From a virus: a stretch of DNA of 41,550 nt. Position numbers and translations under genes: made by a program. Every line of letters begins with the position of its first letter. Position 1 is the first letter of the stretch. The stretch lies in IMG/VR virus record IMGVR_UViG_3300044627_003686, positions 1 through 41,550 of that record; one strand, given 5' to 3'. This document shows positions 15,681-24,698 of the stretch, piece by piece. The notes beneath the pieces are model-generated. The model was not told the DNA's origin and ran no database searches. It was given only the letters and a program-made list of their open reading frames with translations.

Positions 15681-16316
15681 ATGGAGCGATCTGTCTACGT
15701 TATTTACAGAAATTGGCGTGGTTCTGTCGATCTGCGCCACATCATACCTCAGCATGTCGAGTGGGGCACAACCGAATACCACAAGGCGCCCGGCTGGCTG
15801 ATGACGGTGTTCGATCTGGATAGGGACTGTCAGCGGACGTTCGCGATGCGCGACATCCTGAACTTCGATGTTGGCCCTGAACACCCTGCTCGCTGTGATG
15901 CTACCAAGTGGGCGACGATGCGCGAGGCGCTGATGCGGCCTGTGGTCACGGTCGAGGATCAGGGCGTCCCCACCACAGGGCGCCAGCCAGTGTTCCCCGA
16001 GCTGCGGTCGCGGCTAGAGGTCTTGGTCGCTACCTACGCCGCCGACACCGCCTTTGCCTCCCATGTGCAACATCTGCTCGGGCGCGTGAACGAGCGCGAG
16101 GCGTATGGGGTCAACAAGTACAAGCAGACCTTGCTCACGCACGACGGGCGCGACAACGCCAAGGACTGCGAAGACGAGGCGCTGGATCTGGCGGTGTATA
16201 TGGTCAAGGCGGCCATGCAGGGCGAGGATCTGCACAGGCTCCAGCTCACGCTGCGCGCGCTGGGGCTCGTGCTGCACCGCCTGATCGGCTACCGCTTGAA
16301 CGACAAGGAGGGCTAG
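15681..16316 (+). CDS. WYL-like N-terminal domain fused to MazG-like pyrophosphohydrolase
   Basis: This encodes 211 residues from an ATG with GGAGG upstream. Residues 1-65 (YVIYRNWRGSVDLRHI, GWLMTVFDLDRD, FAMRDI) resemble a small WYL-like domain that I recall as sometimes fused to nucleotide pyrophosphohydrolases. The C-terminal half has YGVNKYKQTL, then a helix with DCEDEALDLAVYM, matching the metal-binding ExxD pattern of MazG-like enzymes that hydrolyse nucleoside triphosphates. It sits directly before thymidylate synthase, so control of the dNTP pool is likely. Confidence 0.6.
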   Translation: MERSVYVIYRNWRGSVDLRHIIPQHVEWGTTEYHKAPGWLMTVFDLDRDCQRTFAMRDILNFDVGPEHPARCDATKWATMREALMRPVVTVEDQGVPTTGRQPVFPELRSRLEVLVATYAADTAFASHVQHLLGRVNEREAYGVNKYKQTLLTHDGRDNAKDCEDEALDLAVYMVKAAMQGEDLHRLQLTLRALGLVLHRLIGYRLNDKEG

Positions 16317-16320
16317 GGCC

Positions 16321-17136
16321 ATGAGCGATACAGAGACGTTGATTCAGGACAGGCCGTATCTCGCGGTGCTCCAGCACACGATCGCGGCGGGGCATCCGAG
16401 CCCTGACAGGACAGGCACGGGCACGCTGCGCACGTTCGGCGCCCATATGCGCTTCGATCTGACGCAAGGGTTTCCGCTGCTCACCACCAAGCGGATCTTC
16501 TTCCGCGCGGTGGTGGAGGAGCTGCTATGGTTCCTGCGGGGGTCTGTGGACGTGCGTGAGCTGCACGCGAAGAATATCACGATCTGGGACGAGTGGATCT
16601 TGCCCGACTACACGATCGGGCACGGGTACGGCCTGCTGTGGCGCCAGTGGAACAGCACGGGCGAGGACGTGGACCAGATCAAAAACCTCATCGACGGCAT
16701 CAAGGCGGACCCGAACGGGCGCCGTCACATCGTCACCGCATGGGACGCGGGGCGCATCAAGCAGGCTGCGCTGCCGCCCTGCCACAGCTTTTGGCAGGTC
16801 GTGGTGATCGATGGGCGCCTGAGCATCCAGCTCCATCAGCGCAGCGGCGACCTGTTCCTCGGCGTGCCGTTCAACATCGCGAGCTACGCGCTGCTCGTCC
16901 ACATCCTCTCGAAGCTGACCGGGCATGAGCCGGGGGAGCTTGTGGTGAACATCGCTGATGCCCATATCTATCAAAACCATCGTGAGCAGGTCCACACGCA
17001 GCTCGCGCGCGTCCCGCGCCCCTCGCCTATGCTCACCATCGCCCCCTTCGAGCGTCTGGAGGAGCTGACGAGCGAGCACTTCCAGATCCACGACTACAAC
17101 CCCCACCCATCAATCCCCGCGCCTGTGGCGGTGTGA
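16321..17136 (+). CDS. thyA: Thymidylate synthase
   Basis: This encodes 271 residues, the usual length for this enzyme. It makes dTMP from dUMP using methylenetetrahydrofolate. The core is well kept: RTGTGTLRTFG (30-40), LLTTKR, EELLWFLRGS, the catalytic Cys154 in LPPCHSFWQ, then RSGDLFLGVPFNIASYALLVH, and DAHIYQNHREQV near the end. AAGGAGG lies before the ATG. It lets the phage make thymidine for its own DNA, working beside the MazG-like gene. Confidence 0.95.
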   Translation: MSDTETLIQDRPYLAVLQHTIAAGHPSPDRTGTGTLRTFGAHMRFDLTQGFPLLTTKRIFFRAVVEELLWFLRGSVDVRELHAKNITIWDEWILPDYTIGHGYGLLWRQWNSTGEDVDQIKNLIDGIKADPNGRRHIVTAWDAGRIKQAALPPCHSFWQVVVIDGRLSIQLHQRSGDLFLGVPFNIASYALLVHILSKLTGHEPGELVVNIADAHIYQNHREQVHTQLARVPRPSPMLTIAPFERLEELTSEHFQIHDYNPHPSIPAPVAV

Positions 17137-17256
17137 TCTGATTGTTGCGCTCCAGTGTGCTTTTTTGTTGCAAGCTGCACGCAGTATGTGCAACATCGGC
17201 CACAAGACAGGGCGTTGGCGTTTCGCGCCAGCGCCCACTATCACCAAAGAGGCATC
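17137..17256 (+). promoter_or_regulatory. Intergenic region with GTTGCA inverted repeat
   Basis: This 120-base gap after thyA has a run of six T at 17161-17166. It is followed by GTTGCA at 17167-17172 and TGCAAC at 17189-17194, an inverted repeat with a 16-base loop. GTTGC also occurs at 17144. The same GTTGC half-site appears in the operator-like pair near base 250, so a common regulator is possible. No strong promoter was recognised. Confidence 0.35.
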
Positions 17257-17877
17257 ATGCTCATCACACCGTCGCATCGCATCCTGCCATGCGAGCACTA
17301 CTGGTCGATGCTTGGCGAGGAGCAACGCAACGTGGTGCGAGAACAGTGGCGACTCCTGACCGCCGAGGTACAGGCAGGCGCGCGGGGCATCCAGCTAGAG
17401 CGCAACATCGCGCAGGCTCTCAAGGCGATGACGGCGCGCATGATCGACTTCCCGATGGAGGTCTTGTGCCACGGTGTCTCAAAGGCGGCGTGGCACAAGA
17501 GAGTAGATGATTCTGTTGTGTCTCCAAGCCCCGATCAAACGGAGCTGATGGCGACGCTGATCGATGTGCTCGGATGGGTGGATCTGGCCCGCGAGCTTGG
17601 CGACTTGTATATGAACAACCGCCCCATGCCGCGAGGCCCATCCCGCACGCTCTGGGAGATGAAGCACGGCCTTGAGAGCGCCACCGCGCGCGTCGAGAGC
17701 TGCATGATCATGATGCGGCGCCTTGAGCTTTCGACGCTTGGCTATGACTCGCTCACGAAGTCATGGCGGGCTGTTGAGGCGCGTATGGCGGTGGTGCGTC
17801 CCCAAGGTGATGCGGCAGAGGTCAAGAGCGCCCGCAAGGCTTCCAAGCAACAGCCCTCAGCGGCGGATGCACCATGA
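17257..17877 (+). CDS. Helical protein of unknown function
   Basis: This encodes about 206 residues. The ATG at 17257 follows AAGAGG; upstream codons in the same frame cross an AT-rich intergenic gap and look non-coding. The protein is mostly helical with many Arg, Glu and Met, and ends in a Lys/Ser/Ala-rich tail. Its stop overlaps the next ATG (ATGA). No family is recognised. Its position suggests a DNA metabolism role. Confidence 0.65.
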   Translation: MLITPSHRILPCEHYWSMLGEEQRNVVREQWRLLTAEVQAGARGIQLERNIAQALKAMTARMIDFPMEVLCHGVSKAAWHKRVDDSVVSPSPDQTELMATLIDVLGWVDLARELGDLYMNNRPMPRGPSRTLWEMKHGLESATARVESCMIMMRRLELSTLGYDSLTKSWRAVEARMAVVRPQGDAAEVKSARKASKQQPSAADAP

Positions 17878-18866
17878 CGGGCTGGGGCAAGAAGAGGAAG
17901 GGGGCCAAGCCTGCTGCTCCTGTACCTGTAACAATGGCGGCTGACATGGCAGAGGCGGCCAAGCTGGAGCCGATGACATCGACGCGGTGTCCCTACCACG
18001 CTGCCTATACCCCTACGCGCCCGCCCAAGACGGGCGGCGACGGCCAGACCTGTGAAGTGTGCTGGTGCATCTTCAACGCCCAGCATGACCTCCCAACAGG
18101 GAACCGCCTCCCCAAGAAGGATTACAGCGGCTATCAGCGCTTGAGCCGTTCCGTTCCGTTCGTGGAGAGCGCCCTTGCTGTGTTCGGCGTGCCTCGCGGC
18201 GCAGGTAAGCTCGACGATCTCACCGTCGTATTCCAGAAGCTCTTGCGAGAGAGCTTCACGCTGGAGGTGATGTCACTCGACCTGTCGATGCGATCGGCAG
18301 GTGTCGTGCTCGTCGGCCATCTCCCCGCTGTGTTTGACGGCCAAGCTGCGAAGCGCTGGCTGGGGCTTTCATTCACGACGGGCGCACCGCTCCCCATGCA
18401 CGCTTCTGATCAGGAGCGGCTTGCGAGGCAGCTCACGATCGCGACCGAGATCGTCAACGCATTTCGCCCCTTCAAGCACCGTGGGCCAGAGGGGGCGACA
18501 CCTGCTATATACTTGGAGGACCACATTTATCACGAGGAAGACAGCTCAAGAGCCCACGACATGTTTGAGCTGCATGGCATCGTGAAGTCGCAGTTGTACT
18601 TGACGTTCAAGCGTGTCCCTGCAAGGGTCAACGTAGGAACGGCGCCGCTGCACGTTCACCACAGCGGCACATGTCGCAAGGATTACGCGCGCGCGAGCTT
18701 CATCGCAGCGGGATGGGACTGGACCGCATCGCTCACAGAGGATGAGATCGATGCGTTGACCATCGCGCTGCTCCATGTCAAAAGACATCACCCGCGCGGT
18801 GTCGATGAGCGTCTGGCTCTGGACACCGCCTTCTTCAAGCACAGGAAAGCAAATGGCAGTCGATGA
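17874..18866 (+). CDS. RuvC-like (RNase H fold) Holliday-junction resolvase candidate
   Basis: This encodes 330 residues. An N-terminal cysteine and histidine cluster (CPYH at 39-42, CEVCWC at 60-65) may bind zinc. The catalytic part has the RNase H strand order of RuvC: VMSLDLSMRSAGVVLVG with D136, IYLEDH with E215, an ELHGIVK helix, and TEDEIDALTIALLHVK supplying late acidic residues D290/D293. Such resolvases clear branched DNA before packaging, which fits its place just ahead of the terminase genes. Near the N terminus AAPVPV is encoded by a truncated copy of the dispersed repeat. Confidence 0.65.
   Translation: MTGWGKKRKGAKPAAPVPVTMAADMAEAAKLEPMTSTRCPYHAAYTPTRPPKTGGDGQTCEVCWCIFNAQHDLPTGNRLPKKDYSGYQRLSRSVPFVESALAVFGVPRGAGKLDDLTVVFQKLLRESFTLEVMSLDLSMRSAGVVLVGHLPAVFDGQAAKRWLGLSFTTGAPLPMHASDQERLARQLTIATEIVNAFRPFKHRGPEGATPAIYLEDHIYHEEDSSRAHDMFELHGIVKSQLYLTFKRVPARVNVGTAPLHVHHSGTCRKDYARASFIAAGWDWTASLTEDEIDALTIALLHVKRHHPRGVDERLALDTAFFKHRKANGSR
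17910..17931 (+). repeat. Dispersed repeat, copy E (truncated, in frame)
   Basis: The sequence matches the family through CCTGTACCTGTA and then diverges, so the right end is lost. It is read in the AAPVPV frame near the N terminus of the RuvC-like protein, ahead of the folded part. Confidence 0.75.
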
Positions 18867-19785
18867 GTTCGAGGATCATGAGGCAGATGAGATCGGGGCG
18901 GACTTTGGCGGGCTCACCGTCGTTGAGGATGGGGCGCTCGTGGACCCCACCGCGCCGCTCGGGGAGAGCGAGGATCAGCGCCGCGAGCTGGCGCTGCGGA
19001 CAGCGCAGACCGTGCGCGACCTGCGCGCCCGCGATAACGAGCTGAACGTGGAGCTGGCCCGCTCGCTGTTCGAGATCAAGGCGTCGGCCCTCTACATGTA
19101 CATCACGAACGAGGCGACGGGGGAGCCCTACACCTCGTTCAAGGATTATATCGCAGAGGAGGTCAACTTCTCGCTGCGCCGCGCGGACTACTACGCCGCG
19201 ATCTACCGCTGGTTCGCCGTCCAGCACAGCGCCGACTTCCTCGCGCATATGGCGGTCGTGCCCTTCCATAAGCTCAAGGAGCTGGCGGGGCTCGTGGAGC
19301 CTGACACCGCCCAGAGCTGGATCGATCTGGCGCTCAACCCTGCGGTGTCCACGATCGAGTTCAAGGCCGAGGTGTCGAAGGCCAAGGAGAAGCTCAAGGG
19401 CGACGACAAGAAGGAGATGCCGATGGCGCCGGTGGGCGCGATCGCTGATCCCTTGAAGTCCGTCACCTTCAAGCTCAATCCCATCCAGCACGAGCGCGTC
19501 AATAAGGCGCTGGCGCTGGCGCAGACCTACGGCGGCACCGATGAGAAGGGCCAGATGCTTGAGGTCTTGGCCGAGTGCTACATCGAGCAAATCGAGTCGC
19601 AGGATCAGAACGCTGAGGACGAGGTGCCGCTCGTGACCAAGCTGCTAAAGATCGAGCGAGAGCATGGTGTGAAGCTCGTGGCGATCAACTCGGACGATGA
19701 GAGCGGCCCGCAGATCGTGCATGGCATGGCGGCGCTGCAAGCTGCGCTCGGGAACGCCGAGGATGAGGCGCCCGCCGAGGGGTGA
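18853..19785 (+). CDS. Possible DNA-binding protein of unknown function
   Basis: This encodes about 310 residues from an ATG preceded by AGGAAAG, overlapping the previous gene by 14 bases. The N terminus is acidic. Residues of about 70-130 (ELARSLFEIKASALY, SFKDYIAEEVNFSLRRADYYAAIYRWF) look like the helix-turn-helix-bearing segment of some phage and plasmid proteins. A Lys-rich linker and a helical C-terminal half follow, ending acidic. It is the last gene before the terminator at 19812, so it could be a regulator or packaging factor. I cannot name it. Confidence 0.55.
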   Translation: MAVDEFEDHEADEIGADFGGLTVVEDGALVDPTAPLGESEDQRRELALRTAQTVRDLRARDNELNVELARSLFEIKASALYMYITNEATGEPYTSFKDYIAEEVNFSLRRADYYAAIYRWFAVQHSADFLAHMAVVPFHKLKELAGLVEPDTAQSWIDLALNPAVSTIEFKAEVSKAKEKLKGDDKKEMPMAPVGAIADPLKSVTFKLNPIQHERVNKALALAQTYGGTDEKGQMLEVLAECYIEQIESQDQNAEDEVPLVTKLLKIEREHGVKLVAINSDDESGPQIVHGMAALQAALGNAEDEAPAEG

Positions 19786-19811
19786 CAGCGGCGGCGCTGG
19801 TGTGATAGATG

Positions 19812-19852
19812 AGAGAGGATGATGGTCAAGCCATCATCCTCTCTTGCTTTTG
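19812..19852 (+). terminator. Rho-independent terminator
   Basis: A perfect 14-bp stem pairs 19812-19825 with 19831-19844 around a 5-base loop, TCAAG. It is followed by TGCTTTT. It lies between the DNA-metabolism half and the virion half and would stop read-through from the upstream operon. Confidence 0.85.
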
Positions 19853-19890
19853 GTGGCTTGAGGGTCAAGACTCTCACAGGAGCGCAGCCC

Positions 19891-20676
19891 GTGTCAGACA
19901 GCGTTGATTCGTTTCGCAGGATACGCGGCCTGCTTTGCTACTCCACCGTCGTCTCGCTCATCTCTCAAGGCTGGGCTGCGACACAGATCGCAGAATATAT
20001 CCAACAGGACGCGGGAGAGTGTACAGACATCACGCTAGATTTTTTGGCAGACTTGCTCCAGAAGTTCATCAGGGGCCAGCATTATCAGACGCAAGATGCC
20101 ATAGAGCTTGACACCGTTGAGGGGGCGCCGCCTTCACCAAAGGTTGAGGATCGTGTCAAGGTGCATCTTGCGACGCTGACCTTTGATGATCTGCTCGGGA
20201 GCAAGGCCGAGGCGAGCGTCAACATTGAGCGCCAGATGCAGCAGGCGATTCATCTTCAAGAGTCGCGCATCGCTGAGATGGTGAACCGCGAGCGCGCCAG
20301 CGGCCTCCCATCGCGCGACCTGCGCCGCGAGATGGAGACGTATGTGGGGATGCTCACCCACCTTGACAACCACCGCCGTCTCTCAGGCCGCTCGGGGATG
20401 ACCACGGGCACGGCCAGCGCGCCGGAGGTCTTGGAGGCTGCACCGGGCGCAGCGTTCCCCAAGCAGGTCACGAGCGAGGTGGATCAGGCGCGCGCCACGC
20501 ACCTGCTGGGTGTGATGCAGAGAGTTCACAGCTCCAAGCTCGAAGTTCTCAAGCAGCTCGAAAGCATCTCGGGCAGCGTGAGCAACGGGCAAGGGATCGA
20601 CGACGCGATCTTGATCAACGAGACACCGCCACCGCCCGATCCTGATGATGCAGCGGAGGGCGGCGATGCCTCTTGA
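19891..20676 (+). CDS. Candidate small terminase subunit
   Basis: This encodes about 261 residues. The GTG at 19891 is chosen because AGGAG lies 8 bases upstream; the open frame extends back into the terminator, so earlier starts are rejected. The N-terminal part (SFRRIRGLLCYSTVVSLISQGWAATQIAEYI) resembles a helix-turn-helix DNA-recognition segment. The middle is helical and the end is acidic and Pro-rich. Its place directly before, and overlapping, the large terminase gene is that of the DNA-recognition subunit. No direct sequence match to T4 gp16 is apparent. Confidence 0.5.
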   Translation: MSDSVDSFRRIRGLLCYSTVVSLISQGWAATQIAEYIQQDAGECTDITLDFLADLLQKFIRGQHYQTQDAIELDTVEGAPPSPKVEDRVKVHLATLTFDDLLGSKAEASVNIERQMQQAIHLQESRIAEMVNRERASGLPSRDLRREMETYVGMLTHLDNHRRLSGRSGMTTGTASAPEVLEAAPGAAFPKQVTSEVDQARATHLLGVMQRVHSSKLEVLKQLESISGSVSNGQGIDDAILINETPPPPDPDDAAEGGDAS

Positions 20677-22744
20677 GAAAGACGCCGGGCGCTGGCGCAC
20701 AAACTTCACCGCCACCGATGAGGCGGGCAGCCAGAGCAAGCTGCTTGAGTCGCTGACGCCCGAGGAGCTGGAGCTGCTGATCGCCTTCGAGAACGGCGAC
20801 CCCGAGGCGCTGCGCAAGATCAGGGAGATGGAGCGCGCGGTGTTTCGCCACACGCCTGTCTCGATCGAGGACTGGCTCAAAGACCCATATTACTGCGGCC
20901 CTGACGGTGCAAAGCTGTATCCGAGGCTCAAGCAGGCGCTCATCGAAATTGTGAATGGTAGCTTCTCGGAGGTGATCTGCACGGGCGGCGTCGGCTGGGG
21001 CAAGAGCACACTCGCCTGTATGCTCGCACGATACATCATTTACTATCTCACCTGCTTTCAAGATCCTGCCACCGCTCACGGCCTCGGTGCCGGGTCTGTT
21101 GTGACGATCGCGCTGTTTTCTACAAAGCTCAAGCAGATCAAATACACGACATGGGTGAAGCTCAAGGCAGGCATTGAGAATACGCAGTATTTTAAGGACT
21201 GCTGCAACGTCCGCTGGCCTATGACTGGAACGGAAGCATATATCAACAAAAACATTCAGATATTGGCATCGCCCACAGACAGCGAGGCGGTGATCGGTAC
21301 AGACCTCTACATGGCGATCATGGATGAGGTCAACTTCGGGCGCAACACCACAGCGGTCGAGGAGAAGGCGAGCATCAACGCCACGTCCACGTTTATGACG
21401 ATGGGCGAGCGGATCTACCTCTCGATCGTCAAGCGCGTCGCCAGCCGCTTCTCATATCGCGGTCACGTCTCCGGCAAGGTGGTGGTGATCTCGTCCAAGA
21501 ACGACGAGAGCGACCTGACCGAGAAGCGCGTGCTGGCGGCCAAGCACACGCCGTCGATCTACGTTGCTGATTATCTCTCGCACGAGATCAAGCCTGCCTC
21601 AACGTCGTCTGGCAAGATGATGCGTGTCTTCTTCGGCGGCGCGCACCGCAAGAGCCGGATCTTGGCCGATGATGAGCCAGATCCGCCCGAGATAGCGGGC
21701 GATGAGGGGGCGATGGTGATCCATCTGCCCGCCGAGATGCGCCCAGCGTTTGAGCAGGACATGGTGAGATCGCTGCGCGATCTTGCTGGCGTTTCTGTCC
21801 CCAACTACAAACATTATTTTAACGAAAGCACCAAGATCGACATGATCTTTGATGGTCGCCAAGACGGCCATCCTTTTTACAGCGACGAGTGGATTTGCGG
21901 CGACGAAAAGAACGTCAAATGGGACGAGATATGTTCGAGCAAGTATGAGCGCGTCGCGGCTGGTGTTATCGAGAAGGTGTTTGTTCCGAGGATCAACCCT
22001 GACATCCCAAGGCATGTGCATATCGACCTGTCGAAAAAGAAAGACTCCACCGGGCTCGCGATCGCTCACGTCGCGAGCTATGTGGAGATCCCCTTCTGGG
22101 ACAACGACGCGCAGGTCATGGTCAAGGAGGTGCATCCGTTTATCTGGATAGACTTTGTGCTGGCGATTAACGCGCCCGCAGGCGGTGAGATCGACTATGA
22201 CATGATCCGCTCGCTGCTCTACGAGTTCAAGAACCACGGCTTCAAGTTCCGGCTCGCCACCGCCGACTCATACCAGTCGCATGACCTGCTGACGCAGCTC
22301 CGCAAGAAGCTGTGCCCTGCCGAAGAGCTGTCGATGGATCGCACCATCCGCCCCTATGAGGTCTTGAAAGCGGCGGTGCATCAGGGCCGCGTGTCCTGCT
22401 ATAACTACCCCCGGCTCAAGCGTGAAATATCGCGCTTGCAGTACGACGCGAAGCGCTTGAAGGTGGATCACCCTCCGAATGAGGGCTCCAAGGATGGTGC
22501 TCTGGAGAGCAAGGACGTGTCCGATGCTGTGGCAGGCGTGACGATGACCCTGACAGAGTATGCGAGGACGGGCCAGAGCGCCGTGGACCCGTCGATGGTG
22601 ATGGCGATGCAAAACCAGCAGGCGGCAGCGTCTCCGATGGATCGATTTATTGATGTGCAGACTGGAAAGCCTGTGCCGTCGCCCCAAGTCAACAATTCGC
22701 CTTGGTGGACTGCCAACGGTGGGCTTCCATTCTTGAAAGGATAA
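20666..22744 (+). CDS. Terminase large subunit (gp17-like packaging ATPase and nuclease)
   Basis: This encodes about 692 residues. The motor pumps DNA into the prohead and cuts it. Walker A is TGGVGWGKST (106-115) and Walker B with the catalytic Glu is MAIMDE (216-221). The C-terminal RNase H-like nuclease begins at HVHIDLSKKKDSTGLA, and later acidic residues are seen in TADSY and KDVSDAVAG. The start at 20666 is favoured by GGAGGG 5 bases upstream; 20645 also lies in frame. It overlaps the small-terminase candidate by 11 bases. The length is longer than T4 gp17 (610 residues). Confidence 0.92.
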   Translation: MPLEKDAGRWRTNFTATDEAGSQSKLLESLTPEELELLIAFENGDPEALRKIREMERAVFRHTPVSIEDWLKDPYYCGPDGAKLYPRLKQALIEIVNGSFSEVICTGGVGWGKSTLACMLARYIIYYLTCFQDPATAHGLGAGSVVTIALFSTKLKQIKYTTWVKLKAGIENTQYFKDCCNVRWPMTGTEAYINKNIQILASPTDSEAVIGTDLYMAIMDEVNFGRNTTAVEEKASINATSTFMTMGERIYLSIVKRVASRFSYRGHVSGKVVVISSKNDESDLTEKRVLAAKHTPSIYVADYLSHEIKPASTSSGKMMRVFFGGAHRKSRILADDEPDPPEIAGDEGAMVIHLPAEMRPAFEQDMVRSLRDLAGVSVPNYKHYFNESTKIDMIFDGRQDGHPFYSDEWICGDEKNVKWDEICSSKYERVAAGVIEKVFVPRINPDIPRHVHIDLSKKKDSTGLAIAHVASYVEIPFWDNDAQVMVKEVHPFIWIDFVLAINAPAGGEIDYDMIRSLLYEFKNHGFKFRLATADSYQSHDLLTQLRKKLCPAEELSMDRTIRPYEVLKAAVHQGRVSCYNYPRLKREISRLQYDAKRLKVDHPPNEGSKDGALESKDVSDAVAGVTMTLTEYARTGQSAVDPSMVMAMQNQQAAASPMDRFIDVQTGKPVPSPQVNNSPWWTANGGLPFLKG

Positions 22745-22749
22745 AGAGC

Positions 22750-24501
22750 ATGGGCATCTATGATAGGGTCGTGAAGAGGCTGCGCTCGGTGTTTGGTGCC
22801 CGCGCCGAGCAGATGCGCGAGATCAAGCAAGAGCAGCAGCCCTACAACTGGAATAGTTGGGGGTTTAGCTCTGCCAGTCTCTACAACACGCCTTATGACC
22901 AGTACAGGCGCGCGCTCGCCCGCGAACAAGACCTCCTCCTGCGGATGCAAGAATACGAGGAGATGGACACTTATTCGGACATCACCACGATGCTCGACAC
23001 CTACGCTGACGAGAGCACGCAAGATGATGCGCTGCGTTCGCTCAAGGTGTGGGCTGAGAGCAACGATGAGACGATCGCTGGTGACGTGAACATGATGCTC
23101 CACGAGCAGGTCAAGCTCGACTCCTACCTGTGGAGCCTTGTGAGGTACGCGCTCAAGTATGGCAACAACTATGAGCGCCTGTTCCTGACACCAGAGCGGG
23201 GCATCATCGCCACGGAGCCGCTTCCCGCAGGGCTCACGCGGCTGGTGTTTGATCCGTTCGGCATCCAGATCGGCTTTGTGGTGTCCCCAACGCCCACGAT
23301 GCCCGTGGAGCCCGATCAGCTCGTGAAGCTCGTGGAGCAGCGCCGCCAGCACTCCAACCTCAATTTTTATGGATATACTCGCTTCCTGCCGATCGTGGCG
23401 TTCGAGGAATGGGAGGTCGCGCACTTCAAGATGCCGGGCGGCGACCGTATGGACCCCTATGGTGAGTCTTCGCTTGAGCGCATCCGCCACCTGTGGCGCC
23501 GCCTCGCGCTCATGGAGGATGCGGCGGTGGTCCACAAGCTCACGCGCGCCCCGTCGCGTTACGCCTTCTATGTGGACACCGGGGAGTTGTCGGGCCTGCA
23601 CGCGCTCCAGTATGTGCAGCGCGTCCGCGACCAGATGAAGCGGCAAAAGGTCGTCGGGACAGATGGCAAGATCAACACCGGCTACAATGCGTTGTCCCCT
23701 GACGAAGACTTCTTCATCCCTGTGTCGCAGGATCGCGGCGAGAGCGTCAGGATCGACACCATCTCGGGCGCCGACTATCAGGCGATGGACGACATCAAAT
23801 ACTTCCAGCAGAAGATAGGGCGGGCCTCGTCGATCCCCAATTTTGCGAGCGACAATCAGGCGAGCGAGCGACCGCTGGCGAATACCGATGTCCGCTTCGC
23901 CTCGCTGGTGGTGCGCATCCAGTCGATGATCAAGCAGGGCGTCAAGCGCATGGGCGATGTCCACCTGCTCGCGACGGGCCGCAGCCCGAGCGATCATCCG
24001 TATCGGATCATGATGGCGGCGCCGAGCGCGATCTTGGAGCTGGCGCGGATCGAGGTCTTGAGCGCCAAGGCCGACATCATGTCGCGTCTCCAAGAGAACA
24101 TCAGCGTTCGTTGGATGCTGGTGCAGCTCTTTGGCTTCTCGGATGATGAAGCGATCTCGCTCATGGTGTCACGCCAAGAGGAGCTTGATTGGGTCATCTC
24201 GCGCGAGATCGAGCGCGACTTCGAGCGGGAGAAGCGGCTCAACAGCTTGCGCGAGGATCTTGGCATGGAGGGTCTTGTGGACGCTTTCGGCAAGAGCAAG
24301 ATCATCACCGAGCTGAAGGACTCGCGCGGAGCCTACGGCATCACAGAGCGCGAGTATGTACAGGGCCGCGACAAGATCACCGCCGAGGACGGCTGGCGCA
24401 AGATCCGTAAGACCGATCCTCTGCTCGCGATCCGCCTTGAGGTGCTGGGCGAGCGGCTGCACAGGCTGCACGGCGAGTCGCGCTTCAAGCAGGCGGCATG
24501 A
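22750..24501 (+). CDS. Portal protein (gp20-like)
   Basis: This encodes about 583 residues. The portal is the dodecameric ring at one capsid vertex through which DNA enters. Recognisable gp20-like parts are TYSDITTMLDTYADE near 78-92, LVRYALKYGNNYERLFL, GDRMDPYGESSLERI, the APSRYAFYVDTGEL strand, and a helical stretch IKYFQQKIGRASSIPNF. The ATG at 22750 follows AAGGA. The stop TGA is the first three bases of dispersed repeat copy F, and a terminator follows. Confidence 0.9.
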   Translation: MGIYDRVVKRLRSVFGARAEQMREIKQEQQPYNWNSWGFSSASLYNTPYDQYRRALAREQDLLLRMQEYEEMDTYSDITTMLDTYADESTQDDALRSLKVWAESNDETIAGDVNMMLHEQVKLDSYLWSLVRYALKYGNNYERLFLTPERGIIATEPLPAGLTRLVFDPFGIQIGFVVSPTPTMPVEPDQLVKLVEQRRQHSNLNFYGYTRFLPIVAFEEWEVAHFKMPGGDRMDPYGESSLERIRHLWRRLALMEDAAVVHKLTRAPSRYAFYVDTGELSGLHALQYVQRVRDQMKRQKVVGTDGKINTGYNALSPDEDFFIPVSQDRGESVRIDTISGADYQAMDDIKYFQQKIGRASSIPNFASDNQASERPLANTDVRFASLVVRIQSMIKQGVKRMGDVHLLATGRSPSDHPYRIMMAAPSAILELARIEVLSAKADIMSRLQENISVRWMLVQLFGFSDDEAISLMVSRQEELDWVISREIERDFEREKRLNSLREDLGMEGLVDAFGKSKIITELKDSRGAYGITEREYVQGRDKITAEDGWRKIRKTDPLLAIRLEVLGERLHRLHGESRFKQAA

Positions 24502-24533
24502 TCCTGCTGCACCTGTACCTGTATCAGCGACGG
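24499..24533 (+). repeat. Dispersed repeat, copy F (at the portal stop codon)
   Basis: This is one of the longest copies, matching from TGATCCTG through the core (24512-24528) and GACGG. Its first TGA is the stop codon of the portal gene. A terminator follows 22 bases later. Confidence 0.9.
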
Positions 24534-24555
24534 CCCTGACACCGCTTCCCGCTTG

Positions 24556-24595
24556 AAAAAACGCTCCCCCTCATCGTCGAGGCGGGGGCGTTTTT
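24556..24595 (+). terminator. Rho-independent terminator after the portal gene
   Basis: AAAAACG with CCCCC pairs with GGGGG and CGTTTTT, with a two-base bulge on the left arm and a loop of about 13 bases. The stem ends in a T run, the standard intrinsic terminator form. It would separate packaging genes from capsid genes. Confidence 0.85.
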
Positions 24596-24698
24596 GTTGA
24601 ATCTGCCACGCAACATCTTGCACAACAGCCCGCGTGATGCCCGCGAGCCTTTGCGCACACCGGGCTTTTCTGATCACGCACCATCAAGGAGAGCCACG

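Noticed and set aside
22468-24093. Long minus-strand open frame opposite the portal gene
   Set aside because: It overlaps the confident portal gene entirely and shows no motif. It is a GC shadow.
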